Below are positions 11,271 to 22,735 of a stretch of DNA of 64,000 bases, piece after piece. Positions within the stretch are counted from its first letter, which is position 1, and every line of letters starts with the position of its first letter. The notes beneath the pieces were generated by a model. The model was not told the origin of the DNA and did no database searches. It saw only the letters and a program-made list of their open reading frames with translations. A program made the translations under genes and the position numbers. Source of the stretch: Gracilaria domingensis (lineage: Eukaryota > Rhodophyta > Florideophyceae > Gracilariales > Gracilariaceae); the NCBI GenBank assembly GCA_022539475.1, contig VCMS01000087.1, positions 1 through 64,000 of the forward strand, given 5' to 3'.

Positions 11271-11689
11271 ATTGACTGTGTCAATGCAGATGATACTGAC
11301 TTTCAATTCAAGTTACGAATCTATCTACTTTGAATTGAATATCTACGCTAAGATTTACTCAGTCTTTAAAAAGATTGAGCTTTTTACATTACGGCAAACG
11401 TTTTGCTTTGTTTCTTGATAATTGCAGAAGAGGTCTAATGTCGTTCCTAGGCACGAATCACGTGCGTGACAAACAACAAGGTTCCAGTGCTCCCGTAGGA
11501 AGAAGTCGTCTACAGAGCAATACAGAACTTTGCGTTGTGTTGGGTCATTGTCTGACCGAGTTTACTCATAGCTAGAAGGAAGCACCCTATCTATGTGTTC
11601 TATCGCGTCCTTTTGGCTTACGCCCTGACTGACAGGGTTCCAAATGGTCGTAAGTGCCGTGCAGTCTAGAAAGGTGATTCACTGGTCAC
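11271..11689. other. Flank of the retroelement, no gene seen
   Basis: AT-richer sequence just outside the 5' LTR. An imperfect inverted repeat of about 12 bp (TTCAATTCAAG with CTTTGAATTGAA) lies at 11303-11340. No coding frame or RNA gene is supported. Confidence 0.5.
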
Positions 11690-12544
11690 GATTGTGTCTC
11701 AAAAAGTGACTCGGTAGTGACACACGCACTCCACCGAACTAATGTGGCCGCGCAGCGCGTCGCACACGGCGGCGCCGCGCGCTGTGCACGTCCCACACGC
11801 GCTCCGCGTCGTTGCTGCCACTTCACGCGAGCCGCCGTGCGTCCGCTCTGAATGAAAGCGCCTTCACAGCGCCCGAGTGCGCGCGCAGCACGTGCGGCCG
11901 CAGCGCGCCGTTGGCGCCGTCCCACAGCCGCACCGTCCCACCTTACGACCCCGACGCAATCCACCGCCCGTCCGCGCTCACCCACACGCACTTGATCGCC
12001 GTTTCATGCGCGTCCTCTTCGGGGCTGGCGCTCTCCGACTGGGCGCGCCTCACATCTCACACTAGAACGCTTCTGCCCATCGTTCCGGCAAGCCCAATGG
12101 AGCCGTCTTCACTTGCACCCACAAACGTAATGTTACTGCTCCCCCTACCCCCTGTGATCACGCCACTTTCGCTCCCATGCTGCCACACGCCATAGACTCC
12201 ATAATTGGCACCCCAGAGAACTAGTGTCCCATCTTCGCCGAGTGCTACGCCTCTCACCTATTCTCCGACTCCAACAGAGTTCAAGCAACTTCCGCTACTT
12301 GGGTCCAGCACTAAACTTTGTCCTACTGCATCATGACTCAGTCTCAGAGCCTGCACAATCACTCCCAATGCACTCTTCTCCTCTTCCTTTTTGCGACGTC
12401 CAATCCGTCGAGTGCCGTCTGTCCATGTATAACGTCATTCTCAAAAGCCAGTATTCTGCTCTGAGTAAGGCGCGTCATGATCCACTGAGGCTTCAAAAAA
12501 AGCCAAACCAGTCGCTCTTCAGCTTTTTTCAAAAGTCGACACAC
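11690..12544 (-). pseudogene. WD40-repeat gene remnant
   Basis: Read on the minus strand, the GC-rich part from about 12055 down to 11740 encodes recognisable WD40 blades: CVWVSADGRWIASGS, then GGTVRLWDGANGALRPHVLR with AHSGAVKALSF, then SGSNDAERVWDVHSA. In-frame stops cut the blades (after IASGS, after ARRLA, and after the RSVLV segment near 12057), where intact WD repeats would simply continue. The stretch 12057-12257 adds a further blade-like segment (RGVALGEDGTLVLWG), and 12359-12544 may be an upstream part. WD40 propellers are protein-binding scaffolds; the parent cannot be identified. Its end lies about 420 bp from the retroelement. Confidence 0.7.
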
Positions 12545-13733
12545 GTTGCTGTCCAGATATTCGTCTTCGTTTTTTACAGTCCACCATTTCCTTTCTTTCC
12601 TTCTGTACTATGGTTCACAACTGCCCGCGTAAAGGTAGTATCTCTCCTTTCTTCATTTTCGTGAGAAGACCAGTAGCAAAATCGCTTAAAGTTTAACCGT
12701 GGCCCATGTCGTGCTGTACCTTGCGTCAGGGATATTGACAGTGCGCATTTGTGTGTCTAGTCTCGACACGTCGATTGTTACAGTAGCACACGTTAGCATA
12801 CGTTAGACAAGTACGTCCGATAACGCAAGTATCGCCGCGCTTCGGCGTTTGCTGTGCGGTATAAAGGCGTCCGAATGGACCCAACGCGCCCTGAACGACG
12901 GGCAGGCGTCTGGTTGAAGCTCACTGCGCCTCCCTCTCTCCACAGCCCAGAGGTTTCATTTTCTCTCTCATTCAGAGAACTCATTTGGTCGAGCTTCAAC
13001 AGCATAACCGCCATCCGGCCGAGCATTAAATCTTAACATTGCTGTCACAATTAGAACAAACACGTGCACAGCTGCACATGTAAGACACGATATGCGCTAC
13101 GCCTTCCCTTGTTTTCTTTTCTTTGCCATTCCGCGCCCCTCCTGTGAGCACGGCTGCATGTGCCGTATTCGACAAGTGCGCCACGTTGATTACGCATTTG
13201 CGTACCAGGTGACCCACCTGGCCGATCTGGCGCAGACACGAGCGTTCAGGAGCGAACGATGCGGCATACCTGACAAGCGCCATTGCGTGATGCGGCTGCG
13301 CGCGCTCGGCCCGGAACGAAGCGGCTCATATTGCTTGACGTCAGTGGAAGCATCGCCCAACGGCGTTGCACGAAGCGTCCTGACGCAAGCAGGCGCGTCA
13401 TGCGCCGCGGCGCTTCTGACACGCAATGCCGTGCAATCGGGCCCCACATGAAGGGCTTGCGTCACTCGCATGGCCACATCACCGGGCTGAACATCACTGC
13501 TGCTTGGGAGGCGGCGCCAAAGGCGCCTCGGAGGGACAGCCACGAGACAACTGAATTGCACCTGGCGAAAAAGAACGAGGGGCATTCTGAGAGGCATTCT
13601 GGCTGGGACTTGGCACCGAAGGGGCCGGAGGGCGAGAAGGAAAGTAGCGGTGCCAGTGCCAGCGCTGTATCGCAGAGCCAGAGCTGCCGCAGCTGCCGAA
13701 AGTCCAGCGCAGAATGTGCATCCGTCGCCAACC
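12545..13733. other. Intergenic, upstream of the ankyrin gene
   Basis: No frame here resembles a protein family. A TATAAAG sequence lies at 12860-12866 on the plus strand, but it is 870 bp from the ankyrin start. The stretch 13460-13700 stays open in several frames because of its composition. Confidence 0.45.
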
Positions 13734-16700
13734 ATGTCGTCGTCGTTGGGCGAACAGCTGGTTGCAGCCTGCGAATCTGGAGATATCGAGCGATTGCGTC
13801 AGCTCCTGGACAGCCACATTGACTTGGACTCGATAGAGAGGTACGTTCGCGATGCATTTCACGGAACCGCGCGCACCGAATTGTGCCAAAAATATGTTTT
13901 GAACCACTTGAATAGTAACAAGAGTTCTCTCTTCTCTCGTGGCTAGGTTTTGTGCACATGCGTTGCGGCAAGCTGCTTACAACGGCCACCCAGAAGTGGT
14001 GAAGGAGCTGCTGCAACGCGGCGCCGACGTGCACAGCGCAGCCAACAACGGAGTGAACGCGTTGCATCAAGCTGCCCGAAACGGACACACAGAAGTGGTG
14101 AAGGAGCTGCTGCAACGCGGCGCCGACGTGAAAAGCGCAGACAACGACGGTGCGAACGCGTTGCATCACGCTGCTGTAAATGGAGAAACAGAAGTTGTGA
14201 AGGAGCTGCTGCAACGCGGCGCCGACGTACACAGCGCAAGTATGAAGTACGATAGGAACGCGTTGCATCAAGCTGCCCGATACGGACACACAGAAGTGGT
14301 GAAGGAGCTGCTGCAACGCGGCGCCGACGTGAAAACCGCAGACAACGTCGGTGCGAACGCGTTGCATTTCGCTGCTGTAAATGGAAAAACAGAAGTTGTG
14401 AAGGAGCTGCTGCAACGCGGCGCCGACGTACACAGCGCAAGTATGAAGTACGGTAGGAACGCGTTGCATCAAGCTGCCCGATACGGACACACAGAAGTGG
14501 TGAAGGAGCTGCTGCAACGCGGCGCCGACGTGAAAAGCGCAGACAACGACGGTACGAACGCGTTGCATTTCGCTGCTGTAAATGGAGAAACAGAAGTTGT
14601 GAAGGAGCTGCTGCAACGCGGCGCCGACGTACACAGCGCAAGTATGAAGTACGATAGGAACGCGTTGCATCAAGCTGCCCGATACGGACACACAGAAGTG
14701 GTGAAGGAGCTGCTGCAACGCGGCGCCGACGTGAAAACCGCAGACAACGTCGGTGCGAACGCGTTGCATTTCGCTGCTGTAAATGGAAAAACAGAAGTTG
14801 TGAAGGAGCTGCTGCAACGCGGCGCCGACGTACACAGCGCAAGTATGAAGTACGGTAGGAACGCGTTGCATCAAGCTGCCCGATACGGACACACAGAAGT
14901 GTGAAGGAGCTGCTGCAACGCGGCGCCGACGTGAAAAGCGCAGACAACGACGGTACGAACGCGTTGCATTTCGCTGCTGTAAATGGAGAAACAGAAGTTG
15001 TGAAGGAGCTGCTGCAACGCGGCGCCGACGTACACAGCGCAAGTAAGTACGGTAGGAACGCGTTGTATTTCGCTGCCGGAAGGGACACACAGAAGTTGTG
15101 AAGGAGCTGCTGCAACGCGGCGCCGACATGCACTGCGCAGACATCAACGGTGTGAACGCGTTGCATTTCGCTGCTAACAACGGCCACCCAGAAGTGGTGA
15201 AGGAGCTGCTGCAACGCGGCGCCGACGTGCACTGCGCAGCCAAAATTGGTGTGAGTGCGTTGCATTTCGCTGCTGCAAACGGACATACAGAAGTTGTGAA
15301 CGAGCTGCTGCAACGCGGCGCCGACGTGCACAGCGCAACTAAGTACGGTCAGATCGCGTTGTATCCAGCTGCTGCAAACGGACGCACAGAAGTAGTGAAG
15401 GAGCTGCTGCAACGCGGCGCCGACGTGCACAGCGCAAACAACAACGGTGAGAACGCGTTGCATCAAGCTGCCGGAAACGGACACCAGATGTTGTGAAGGA
15501 GCTGCTGCAACGCGGCGCCGACGTTCACAGAGCAGACATGCGTGGTTGGAACGCGCTGCACTGCGCCTCTGAGGCGGGGACAAACGATGTCGCCGTCATT
15601 CTTTTGCACGCAGGAATCGACGTGCAGAGCCAAACTAGTCGCTACGAGTTATTTTCCGGCTTTGATACCGCATTGCATTTGCAGCGCGTCGAGGGCACTT
15701 AGAAATGGCCGCCATGCTGTGGCGCGCCGGCGCGACCGCTCCAGAAGAATTTCGACGAAGCACAGCGTGTGCGCCGCTCAAAGGAACCGACCGCCAGCTG
15801 TACAACCAGATGCGCTCCGGACGCGTTAAGCACCCGAAATTGCCTCCTCTTCCTCAATCAGACATCAACCCCTCTCCTCCAGTCAGCCCTTTACAGGACG
15901 CTCTTCAGTCGGTTCTGCATGGCTCTTCCGTCGCCTCGGAACATTGCTCCACTCTCATACAGAAGCAAAACTGCTCTCGCTCGCTCCCAGAATGGAACGC
16001 CGCTCACACCCTTCTCGTACTTGCCGTCACTGATGGTCAGATCGACGCTGAAGGCCCTGAAGGCCAACTGTATTTCTGGAGAGATCAGTTGTATTGCACC
16101 GTATCCGATCTATCCATAACCAGTGAGCAAGACAAGCTCCATGTGTTCAAGTGCCTTCGCAGAGCTCAACAACTCAACCTCATTCATTCGGCCGATGCCT
16201 ACATTCAAGGAATACACGTCATGCAGTCTGTCCATGCGGAGCTGTTCGTGTTGAAAAAAGCATGCATTACGCTTTTTGAACGCCTTCTTGTTCTGGAGTT
16301 CTCTCTAGAAGATCTGCGAGCTTCATTTGAGGCGTATCGCCAGCAGCAGTTGTACAGCAACTTGATATCCATAGCGCTCAAATTGATTCCAATTGCCGGA
16401 GGAGCGGCCGCTCACGCCCTCGTGGCCGGATTGGAGGTATATGGTGAATTATCTGGCGCGGACGTTGTCGAATACGCCCTATCGGCAGCCCAAACCATTC
16501 TAGAGGAAGGAAATTTCTCCAAGCTACCGCGTGGGCAACAAGCGCAGATTCTCAATGTTTTCGACGAATTCGGGTACACCACAGATCAAGTTCAATCTTT
16601 GTTCTCTAACCGCCAGAATATTGATGGTACTGCAGTTAGACCCGGCTCTGGAGCTTGGCCTGATTTGGAGTCACACTCCTCTACTGATCAACGTCTTCAT

Positions 16701-17540
16701 AGCCCTGCTGTTTTGGAAGCTCCTCCCGTGGAGTCTGTAGATGCCACCGCAAGTTTCTCTCATCCAAATGCTTCCAACGACAGTTGTTCCGAACATCCTA
16801 TCCCCAGTGAAACTGAATTCAGCAGCAATATTTCCGAGGGCAGTGAATTTCATCAAACAGTTTCCGTTCAGCTGGATTTCGTTGATCCTAAATGCAATGA
16901 AGAACAAAATAATCATTATGAGCTACAAACGCAAAACACTCTAAACCGATACGATTCAACATTGGCAATTACTGACTTTGCGAAACGCTGGGCCCATTTC
17001 GTTCTGAATTCAAACGATTGCAACGAACATTTGTTTACGATTTGGAATGACTGTTTGACGCGCTTTCTTGAGCATGAAAGCGTTTCACCAAAGAGCTTAA
17101 GAACAGGATCTTCATCAGATGTCCTAATCTTGAACGAGGCCGCTTCGAGATTTATCAAACGTAATTTGGAACCATCGGCATTGAAGATAGGATTTGCATT
17201 CCGAATGGCGCAATTTATTCATCAACACTCGCAACATCTCCCCATTGAAATGAATAATGAAATTGGACATGCAACAATCAATGAAACGGCCGACAAATGG
17301 ACGCGGTTCATTTCAGGATCAAGAAATGAAGATGAAGAACTGCATGCTCGCTTGAATAAGTGCCTCATTGTCGTGCTCGAACAGGAGAGCATCTCGCCGC
17401 AATCACTGAAGTTTGGATTGGAATCAGACATTTGTGAACTAAAAGCAGCGGCCCGGGAGTGCATTGAGAGCGAGTTGCAAGACGATATGAAAGCGGGCTA
17501 TTACTTGAAGCTGACAGAACTTATGAAGCATCACCTGTAA
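13734..17540 (+). CDS. Ankyrin-repeat protein with unknown C-terminal domains (frame broken in assembly)
   Basis: Exon 1 (13734-13840, MSSSLGEQLVAACESGDIER) joins through a 106-nt GT-AG intron (13841-13946, GTACGT donor) to a long exon. About 17 ankyrin repeats follow, nearly all carrying KELLQRGADVHSA or a close variant; such repeats bind other proteins. The frame shifts four times in the repeat region, near 14900, 15085, 15488 and 15693, each explained by one missing base relative to neighbouring repeats; this fits assembly error in tandem repeats, or a recent pseudogene. The C-terminal 611 codons (15705-17540) are open: a helical part with a hydrophobic stretch (SNLISIALKLIPIAGGAAAH), then two similar modules of about 85 residues (KRWAHFVLNSND and DKWTRFISGSRN). 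No known family is recognised for these modules. Confidence 0.8.
14131..15040 (+). repeat. 402-bp higher-order ankyrin repeat
   Basis: Four ankyrin units form a 402-bp block that recurs: the AAAAGCGCAGACAACGACGG landmark starts at 14131, 14533 and 14934 (the last spacing is 401 because one base is missing). The first two blocks are nearly identical, including silent positions, and a third is partial. Recent unequal exchange or gene conversion is the likely cause. Confidence 0.85.
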
Positions 17541-18690
17541 AACATGTCAGTTTTGTTGCAGCGGGACCATGCAGCTTAAAGTCATTCTTGACGAGGTTAA
17601 TGATTTCCTTGCCCAGAAACCAATTTCATTGTGGTAAAGGCTATCCTTAGTGTCTTCAAGCAAGAAGCGATGGTGATTAAAGCGCATCATCCCGCGCTTC
17701 AACCAGTTGCATAGGTGGAAAAGCTGTCATAGACCTCATGCCGAGCGTCAAAGTGAAACATTGTGACAGCTTCCTTGTAATCTTGGCCCCTATGTTGAAA
17801 TCTGCATACAGCACGAAGCGTACCTATAGGACACGATAGGGATAGAAATCACAATCTGAATCGCTCCCTGCCGCGCAACCGCTCGCATGGGCTTCCAACG
17901 GTGGGAAATCATGGCATACAACCAAGAAAGCGCCCTATGAAAAACACGGCAATGTAGGAGGCATGTCGATAGTAGACCACAGAGAAAATTGCTGGCGACC
18001 CGAAGGATACGCGGACTGGAGCGCAAACTGCGTCAACTTCTGCCTTGTTTTGGCAAACGATTGCTGACCTCTACCCTTCTAACACCGTGCGTTCCCCATC
18101 GCTTGCTTCTCCCTTTTCGCGGCCCCTTCCACTTGGGGTGTGCCATGGGTATCTTGACTCGGCCTCCGCTTTCTTTTTCCACACATGGCGCAACCTTTTC
18201 CTAGCTGCACTCCAGCTTTTTCGATTCGAGGTACGTCTGCATCACACAACACGCTCAACACGTGTGCCCTGTGTGTTCGAGTACAACGGGTACAACATTC
18301 TTGCCTGCCTGCGTGGAACAACTCATCAGTCTTGTGCTGCAGCTGGCGATCCAGTCAAGACAAGACACGTGGAAGACAAATTGGGCCCGGCCCAAGACAG
18401 TAGACCAATTTTTCTTCCTTGATGTCAAAGTGGTTGTCGACATGGCTTCTAAGCTGGCAAAAGCCGAGAAACGCACTCGTGTTTGGCGGAGCTCCCTTGT
18501 GGCACACAAGACGAGAAGAGGAAAAAGCAATCCATGGTCATAGTTCTTATTTCGCCAATATGCTCACTTGTTTGCGAGACAATCGCAAATCAATTCAGTT
18601 GTCCCCCTTTTGAGCAAAACTCATTCGAATATGTCTGACGGTTTGCCCTTCGCCAACGAGTCATTGTCGAAAACGCACCGCCCCCGTCCA
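17541..18690. other. Intergenic, no gene seen
   Basis: About 1.15 kb between the ankyrin gene and the convergent secreted-protein gene. Only short overlapping frames without recognisable motifs are present. Confidence 0.5.
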
Positions 18691-19720
18691 CTAGTCCAGC
18701 GTGTGATACACCACACGCATTGGCATGAACAGGCCCTCTGTGGCTCCTCCAAACACGGTTTCAGCAAAGTAAGACACAACGGCATACGAAATGAAACGCG
18801 CCCCCCTATGCACCGCTCTCAACACGTCAAACGTGAGAATATCCAGATTCGGAGCGGTCGTACCGCTGAACAGATTATCGCCAAGGTACTCGCCATCGAT
18901 GTAAAAGTACTCGCCCTTGTACGCATCACCTTCGAACGCAACCACCGTTGTCCTGGCCACCGACGTAGACTGATTGCCCGCAAGGCAATCCACGTGATTC
19001 TCATACACGTCCTCCGGGTACGTAAACGTGAAGTCGTCCACGCAGAGGTTCACGCGCGCAGCTGGAAGATCGCGCCGCTCGTACACAACGGCAAGCGACC
19101 ATGCGGCATACGCGCTGTTGAATTCGCAGTAGGGTTCGTCGTTATCGAACCAGAAGTGGCCAACCGTGTACAAACCGTTGGTGTTCGCCGCGGGTCACGT
19201 CCGCCCAGGCGCCGTAGAACCTGACAAAGTTGCTGTATCCGTCCACATACGTCCTGTTGGCCGCCACCACCACGCCGTTCAAAGAGGCTGTGACGTGCCT
19301 CTCCATGAGGTGCCCCGACGCAGACCAGTACAGAATGGCCTTCTTGACACTTGCTCCCGGCGGCATGTTCAAGGTGGCGGAGCTCGTCTCCGAGTGCCCG
19401 CAGTTGGAGCGGTCCTCGCTCTGGCTCTGAGAGTTGCCAATCACCACGTAGTCGCCAGGCCCGTCAAACGAGAAGCAATCGTTCTGGCCACATGGCGTCT
19501 CCTTCGGCAAGGGGCGAGCAGGCGCTGCGTTGGCCTCGCAGCGAGCTGCGAGATGGCGGTGTCGTTCGAACGCAGTTTCACACAGCTGCCCGGCGCGGAG
19601 CGGCGTGCGCGGCGCCGCGTGGATGTGCGAGGCAGCGGCGGCGAGACGCAGAAGGCACAGGAAGGCGGACAGGCGCGCGAGTAGCACACGCGCGGCGACG
19701 CGGCGCATGATGGCGGACAT
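18691..19720 (-). pseudogene. Secreted DUF3344-like surface protein, frameshifted
   Basis: From ATG 19720 the first frame (192 codons) starts with a signal-peptide-like sequence rich in Leu and Ala (RVLLARLSAFLCLLRLAAAA). It goes on to ASVKKAILYWSASGH and WADVT, a pattern resembling the DUF3344 type of extracellular beta domain. The reading frame changes around 19180. The second frame (to 18691) continues the same fold with LYTVGHFWFDNDEPYCEF, WSLAVVYE and a Gly/Phe-rich end. The two parts fit as one protein of about 340 residues with a one-base frame error in the DVT-NGLYTVGH linker. It may be an assembly error or a real break. Codons are GC-rich at the N-terminus. The function is unknown; it is probably secreted or on the cell surface. 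Confidence 0.6.
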
Positions 19721-21378
19721 GAGCCGCCGGCGCTGGCAGCGCGGCGGCGAGACGGCGAGCTGCGGCCGATGGTCGTACCTTCGCCCGTCGAGCGCAAGTT
19801 GAAAAGACGTTTACGTGCGCCCGTTTCGCTGCTTGTTGCCTCAAGCTCATTGGGCACAAAGTTGTTTGAAAATAGAACCGTGTGGTACTTTGGTTACACA
19901 TACGAAAAAAGAATACACTGCTCCTGTATTTCTGCGAAGAGATCTTCGTCCTTTGCGGTTTTGCTTTGTTGAGTACGGAGTCTATTTCACCTGTGTCTGT
20001 CGCATTTTATGGAACAATGGTAGTAAGTACTTTGAAAACATTGATACGGTAAAGTTTGTAACCTTGACAAATTCCTTATCCTGACCTCTGTCTCTCAAAT
20101 ACTTCCAACTGGTTCGGAAGCGTAAGGACCGAGGCGTTTGAAGAGCCAGTCGCCGCAGATATGCTTGGTTACGTCTACGTTTTTTTTCTTTCTTACCGTT
20201 ATCACGGCGCTTTTGGTGATGATTGCGATGGCTGCCATGATCGTTGTTGTTGCTACGCGTCTTTGATAGATTATTTCTTCGACAAGTTTCTCCATGGTTG
20301 CGGGAACTGCTTGTGGTGGTTTTGAGGGACAGTGAGAGCCGTAGAGTGTTCTTCGTGCTCCGAAGAAAGGCTGTGGAGGAGCTCTTCATCGAAGGCACTT
20401 TTGTCGCCTCTCCACAAACGCACACAGTTTGGTTACACACTGCTCACAGGCTATTTCTGTAATCATGCCATGTGGCATCTATTATACATGAGTATGTCAC
20501 ACTCGTCACAACTGTCAAATTGTCGCTGTCGAAATTTCGGAATGCGCTCAGTGAAGTTAACAAACTTGTACGTGTGGGTTTGCCAAAGACTCGACGGCCT
20601 ATCATCGCAGCTACAACCACAAATCAGCAGTTGCGCTGCACTCACTGGGCTACGACGAGGAAACACTAGAAGATATCTCAGGTGTTTCGACAACAGGCGT
20701 TTCGTTACTGACGCTTAGTGCCTTCTTCCCCCATTATTCTCTTCTCTCACCCTCTTGAGACCTTCGGCAGCAGGGCACACCATGAAAAGGCGCCCTGCAT
20801 GTACCAAATTGGCCACTCAAGAAACCATACGCGTCTTTTCCACCAATCAAACGTCATCGGCGAAACCAGGCGCAAGAACCAGTCCAGAGCCTTTCGCTGT
20901 CATCCAAGTTTCGAGGCGCGCAAGAAACTTCAAACTTTAGTTTAAGTTGAAATCGTTGCAACTGCAGGTACCTAGCTTGTATTTATGTGCCGACGATCTG
21001 TTCACACTTTCAAGCTCACTCGTGCACCTTGTTCCCTGTGTAAAACTTGGTACTTCAAACTACTCGGCATTGCATTTGTATCATAAAAGTGCAAGGTAGT
21101 TTCCATGGAAGTCTTACATGAACGTGCAATCGGTTCTCCACTTTCACTTTCGCATACGACTTGAATTGGATTGTGAGATGCGTAAATACGGCTTCTCACT
21201 CTGCTTCATCTGAAGGTAGCAATTATCAGTTCGTATCTGTATCTTCCCTACGGCCTTCGGACCTGTATGGGTATAATCCTGAGGCAATATTCACTTCTGC
21301 CCCGACAGAGCTTTTTCGCAAAGGCTTCCCAACTCCTGTAGGGCTTAGTTTGTCCTTTTCCCGCTAATCTCGACCAGA
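19721..21378. other. Intergenic, with one low-complexity minus-strand frame
   Basis: A minus-strand frame at 19982-20440 (152 codons) is rich in Arg, Asn, Ser and Lys and resembles no family; it may be chance or a decayed gene. The rest, to the LAS1 stop, shows only short frames. Confidence 0.4.
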
Positions 21379-22422
21379 CTAATCGATCTTAGCAATGGCA
21401 GTATTAACGGGTTGGCTTGAAACCAAACTCCGAAAATGATCTGTCAGGGACGTCATCTTCTTTGCTTCCTCCGCAGTTAGATCCGAAGGCTGCTGTTGAA
21501 CTGATTCTCCACTTGATAGCTGGTGATTTTTTCGTGAGACTAAAGGCACGTGTTCATCACAAGGCACATCACTCAGACATTCTCCCGTTTGCAATGGCCG
21601 TGCTAACCTGAGGTCAATCTTCCTCAGGCGAGGTGGTCTTTTCTGTCCGGGAATAAGACCGAAAGAAAGGTGCTTCCACACATCGGGGTTTCCACATCTT
21701 CTCCAACGCTTTGATCCCGATTTTCGCTTAGTAATAGGCGTTTGCACTACAGATAGTTCTCGTCTGTCTTCGATACGTTTTGTGATTTTCCTCATCTTAT
21801 GAACAACAGGGCAAACATCATCATTTTCCGCATCTAAGGCGTTCAACAGAAGTAAGGCGGATTCAAATTCCTCACCTCTTCGTGTTTGCTCGACAGTGTC
21901 GCGAAAAACCTTTTGAATGTCGGTAAATACTTTTGGTAGATGACATGCAATATTTGAATGCTGTGGCTTCCAATAGAACCGCTCAAGCCAGAATAGAGCT
22001 TGCTTTGCGCCGGATTCAAGAGCAGAAAGCCGCGGCAACAAATTGTGGCACGATTGATGACGAATATCGACGAGGGTCAAGGGTAGACCTAGCTCCTTTG
22101 CAAGTTTGTGGACGCTCCTCGCGGACGCTCCTTGCCCTCGAGGCTGGAGGCGATCCGTTAACCCGTTTACAAATCTTGTGATTGTCATAGAAAGTCCCAA
22201 TCGTTGCGTGTAAGGATCAGGGGAGGGATTCTTTAGTTGGGACGCCAAAGCAACACTTGAAAGAATAGAAATCGGAACTGATCCTCTGCGTCTGACCTGA
22301 TATAGCGCAACTCGAGCTTTAGCTTGTTCTATTTCCCCAATGGTTAGCATGTCCTTGAGTTCCAACCATTCTGACCAATTTGCCCATGGCAAGACACGAG
22401 TGCCGTCGGGTAATACTCCCAT
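21379..22422 (-). CDS. LAS1: Las1-like pre-rRNA endonuclease
   Basis: 347 residues. The N-terminal half is the Las1 domain: a WSEWLELKDML start, YQVRRRGSVPISI, then RLGLSMTITRFVNGLTD, and at residues 117-131 the HEPN motif VDIRHQSCHNLLPRL, where R121 and H126 form the RX4H nuclease site. LFWLERFYWKP at about 143-153 is also typical. Las1 pairs with the Grc3 kinase to cut ITS2 of pre-rRNA in the nucleolus. The C-terminal half is basic and poorly conserved, with Lys/Arg-rich segments suited to nuclear entry. The protein is shorter than the yeast and animal proteins, so the variable tail is reduced. It diverges from the glutathione peroxidase gene across about 310 bp. Confidence 0.9.
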   Translation of the reverse strand: MGVLPDGTRVLPWANWSEWLELKDMLTIGEIEQAKARVALYQVRRRGSVPISILSSVALASQLKNPSPDPYTQRLGLSMTITRFVNGLTDRLQPRGQGASARSVHKLAKELGLPLTLVDIRHQSCHNLLPRLSALESGAKQALFWLERFYWKPQHSNIACHLPKVFTDIQKVFRDTVEQTRRGEEFESALLLLNALDAENDDVCPVVHKMRKITKRIEDRRELSVVQTPITKRKSGSKRWRRCGNPDVWKHLSFGLIPGQKRPPRLRKIDLRLARPLQTGECLSDVPCDEHVPLVSRKNHQLSSGESVQQQPSDLTAEEAKKMTSLTDHFRSLVSSQPVNTAIAKID

Positions 22423-22735
22423 AGCGTCCTTTTGTTGAAAAGCTCGGGATCAAAGTAGAATATGATCTCTTTCAGAGAAAAGCAGTGGTGGTACACAGAG
22501 ATGCATATAGACCACACTAATCGTTGAAACAGAGGGATTCCCTGACGAGAGGCTCCCACACCTCGAGAACTATAGCCCTATTTTGCAAAATCGCTTTCCG
22601 GCTGACCACGACCGCACGAAGTTGCACCGATGAGAGGGTTCTGCGTCGCTGCGGCGCGTTCGTGATTGATGAACGAACGTTCCGAACGTTCAGAATTGCT
22701 TCGTGGCTTTGGTTCGATTCTCCTTTTCGAAAATA
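22423..22735. promoter_or_regulatory. Shared divergent promoter region of LAS1 and GPX
   Basis: These 313 bp separate the two divergent ATGs and must hold both promoters. No clear TATA box was seen. Confidence 0.45.

Noticed and set aside
11303-11340. Imperfect inverted repeat just outside the 5' LTR
   Set aside because: Imperfect arms in AT-rich DNA; expected by chance.
13462-15583. Two long minus-strand frames opposite the ankyrin repeats
   Set aside because: They are the mirror of the tandem repeats; Cys/Ser/Arg-rich sequence without domains.
13940-15600. CRISPR-like regular spacing
   Set aside because: The regular repeats encode ankyrin units in an open frame; no spacers.
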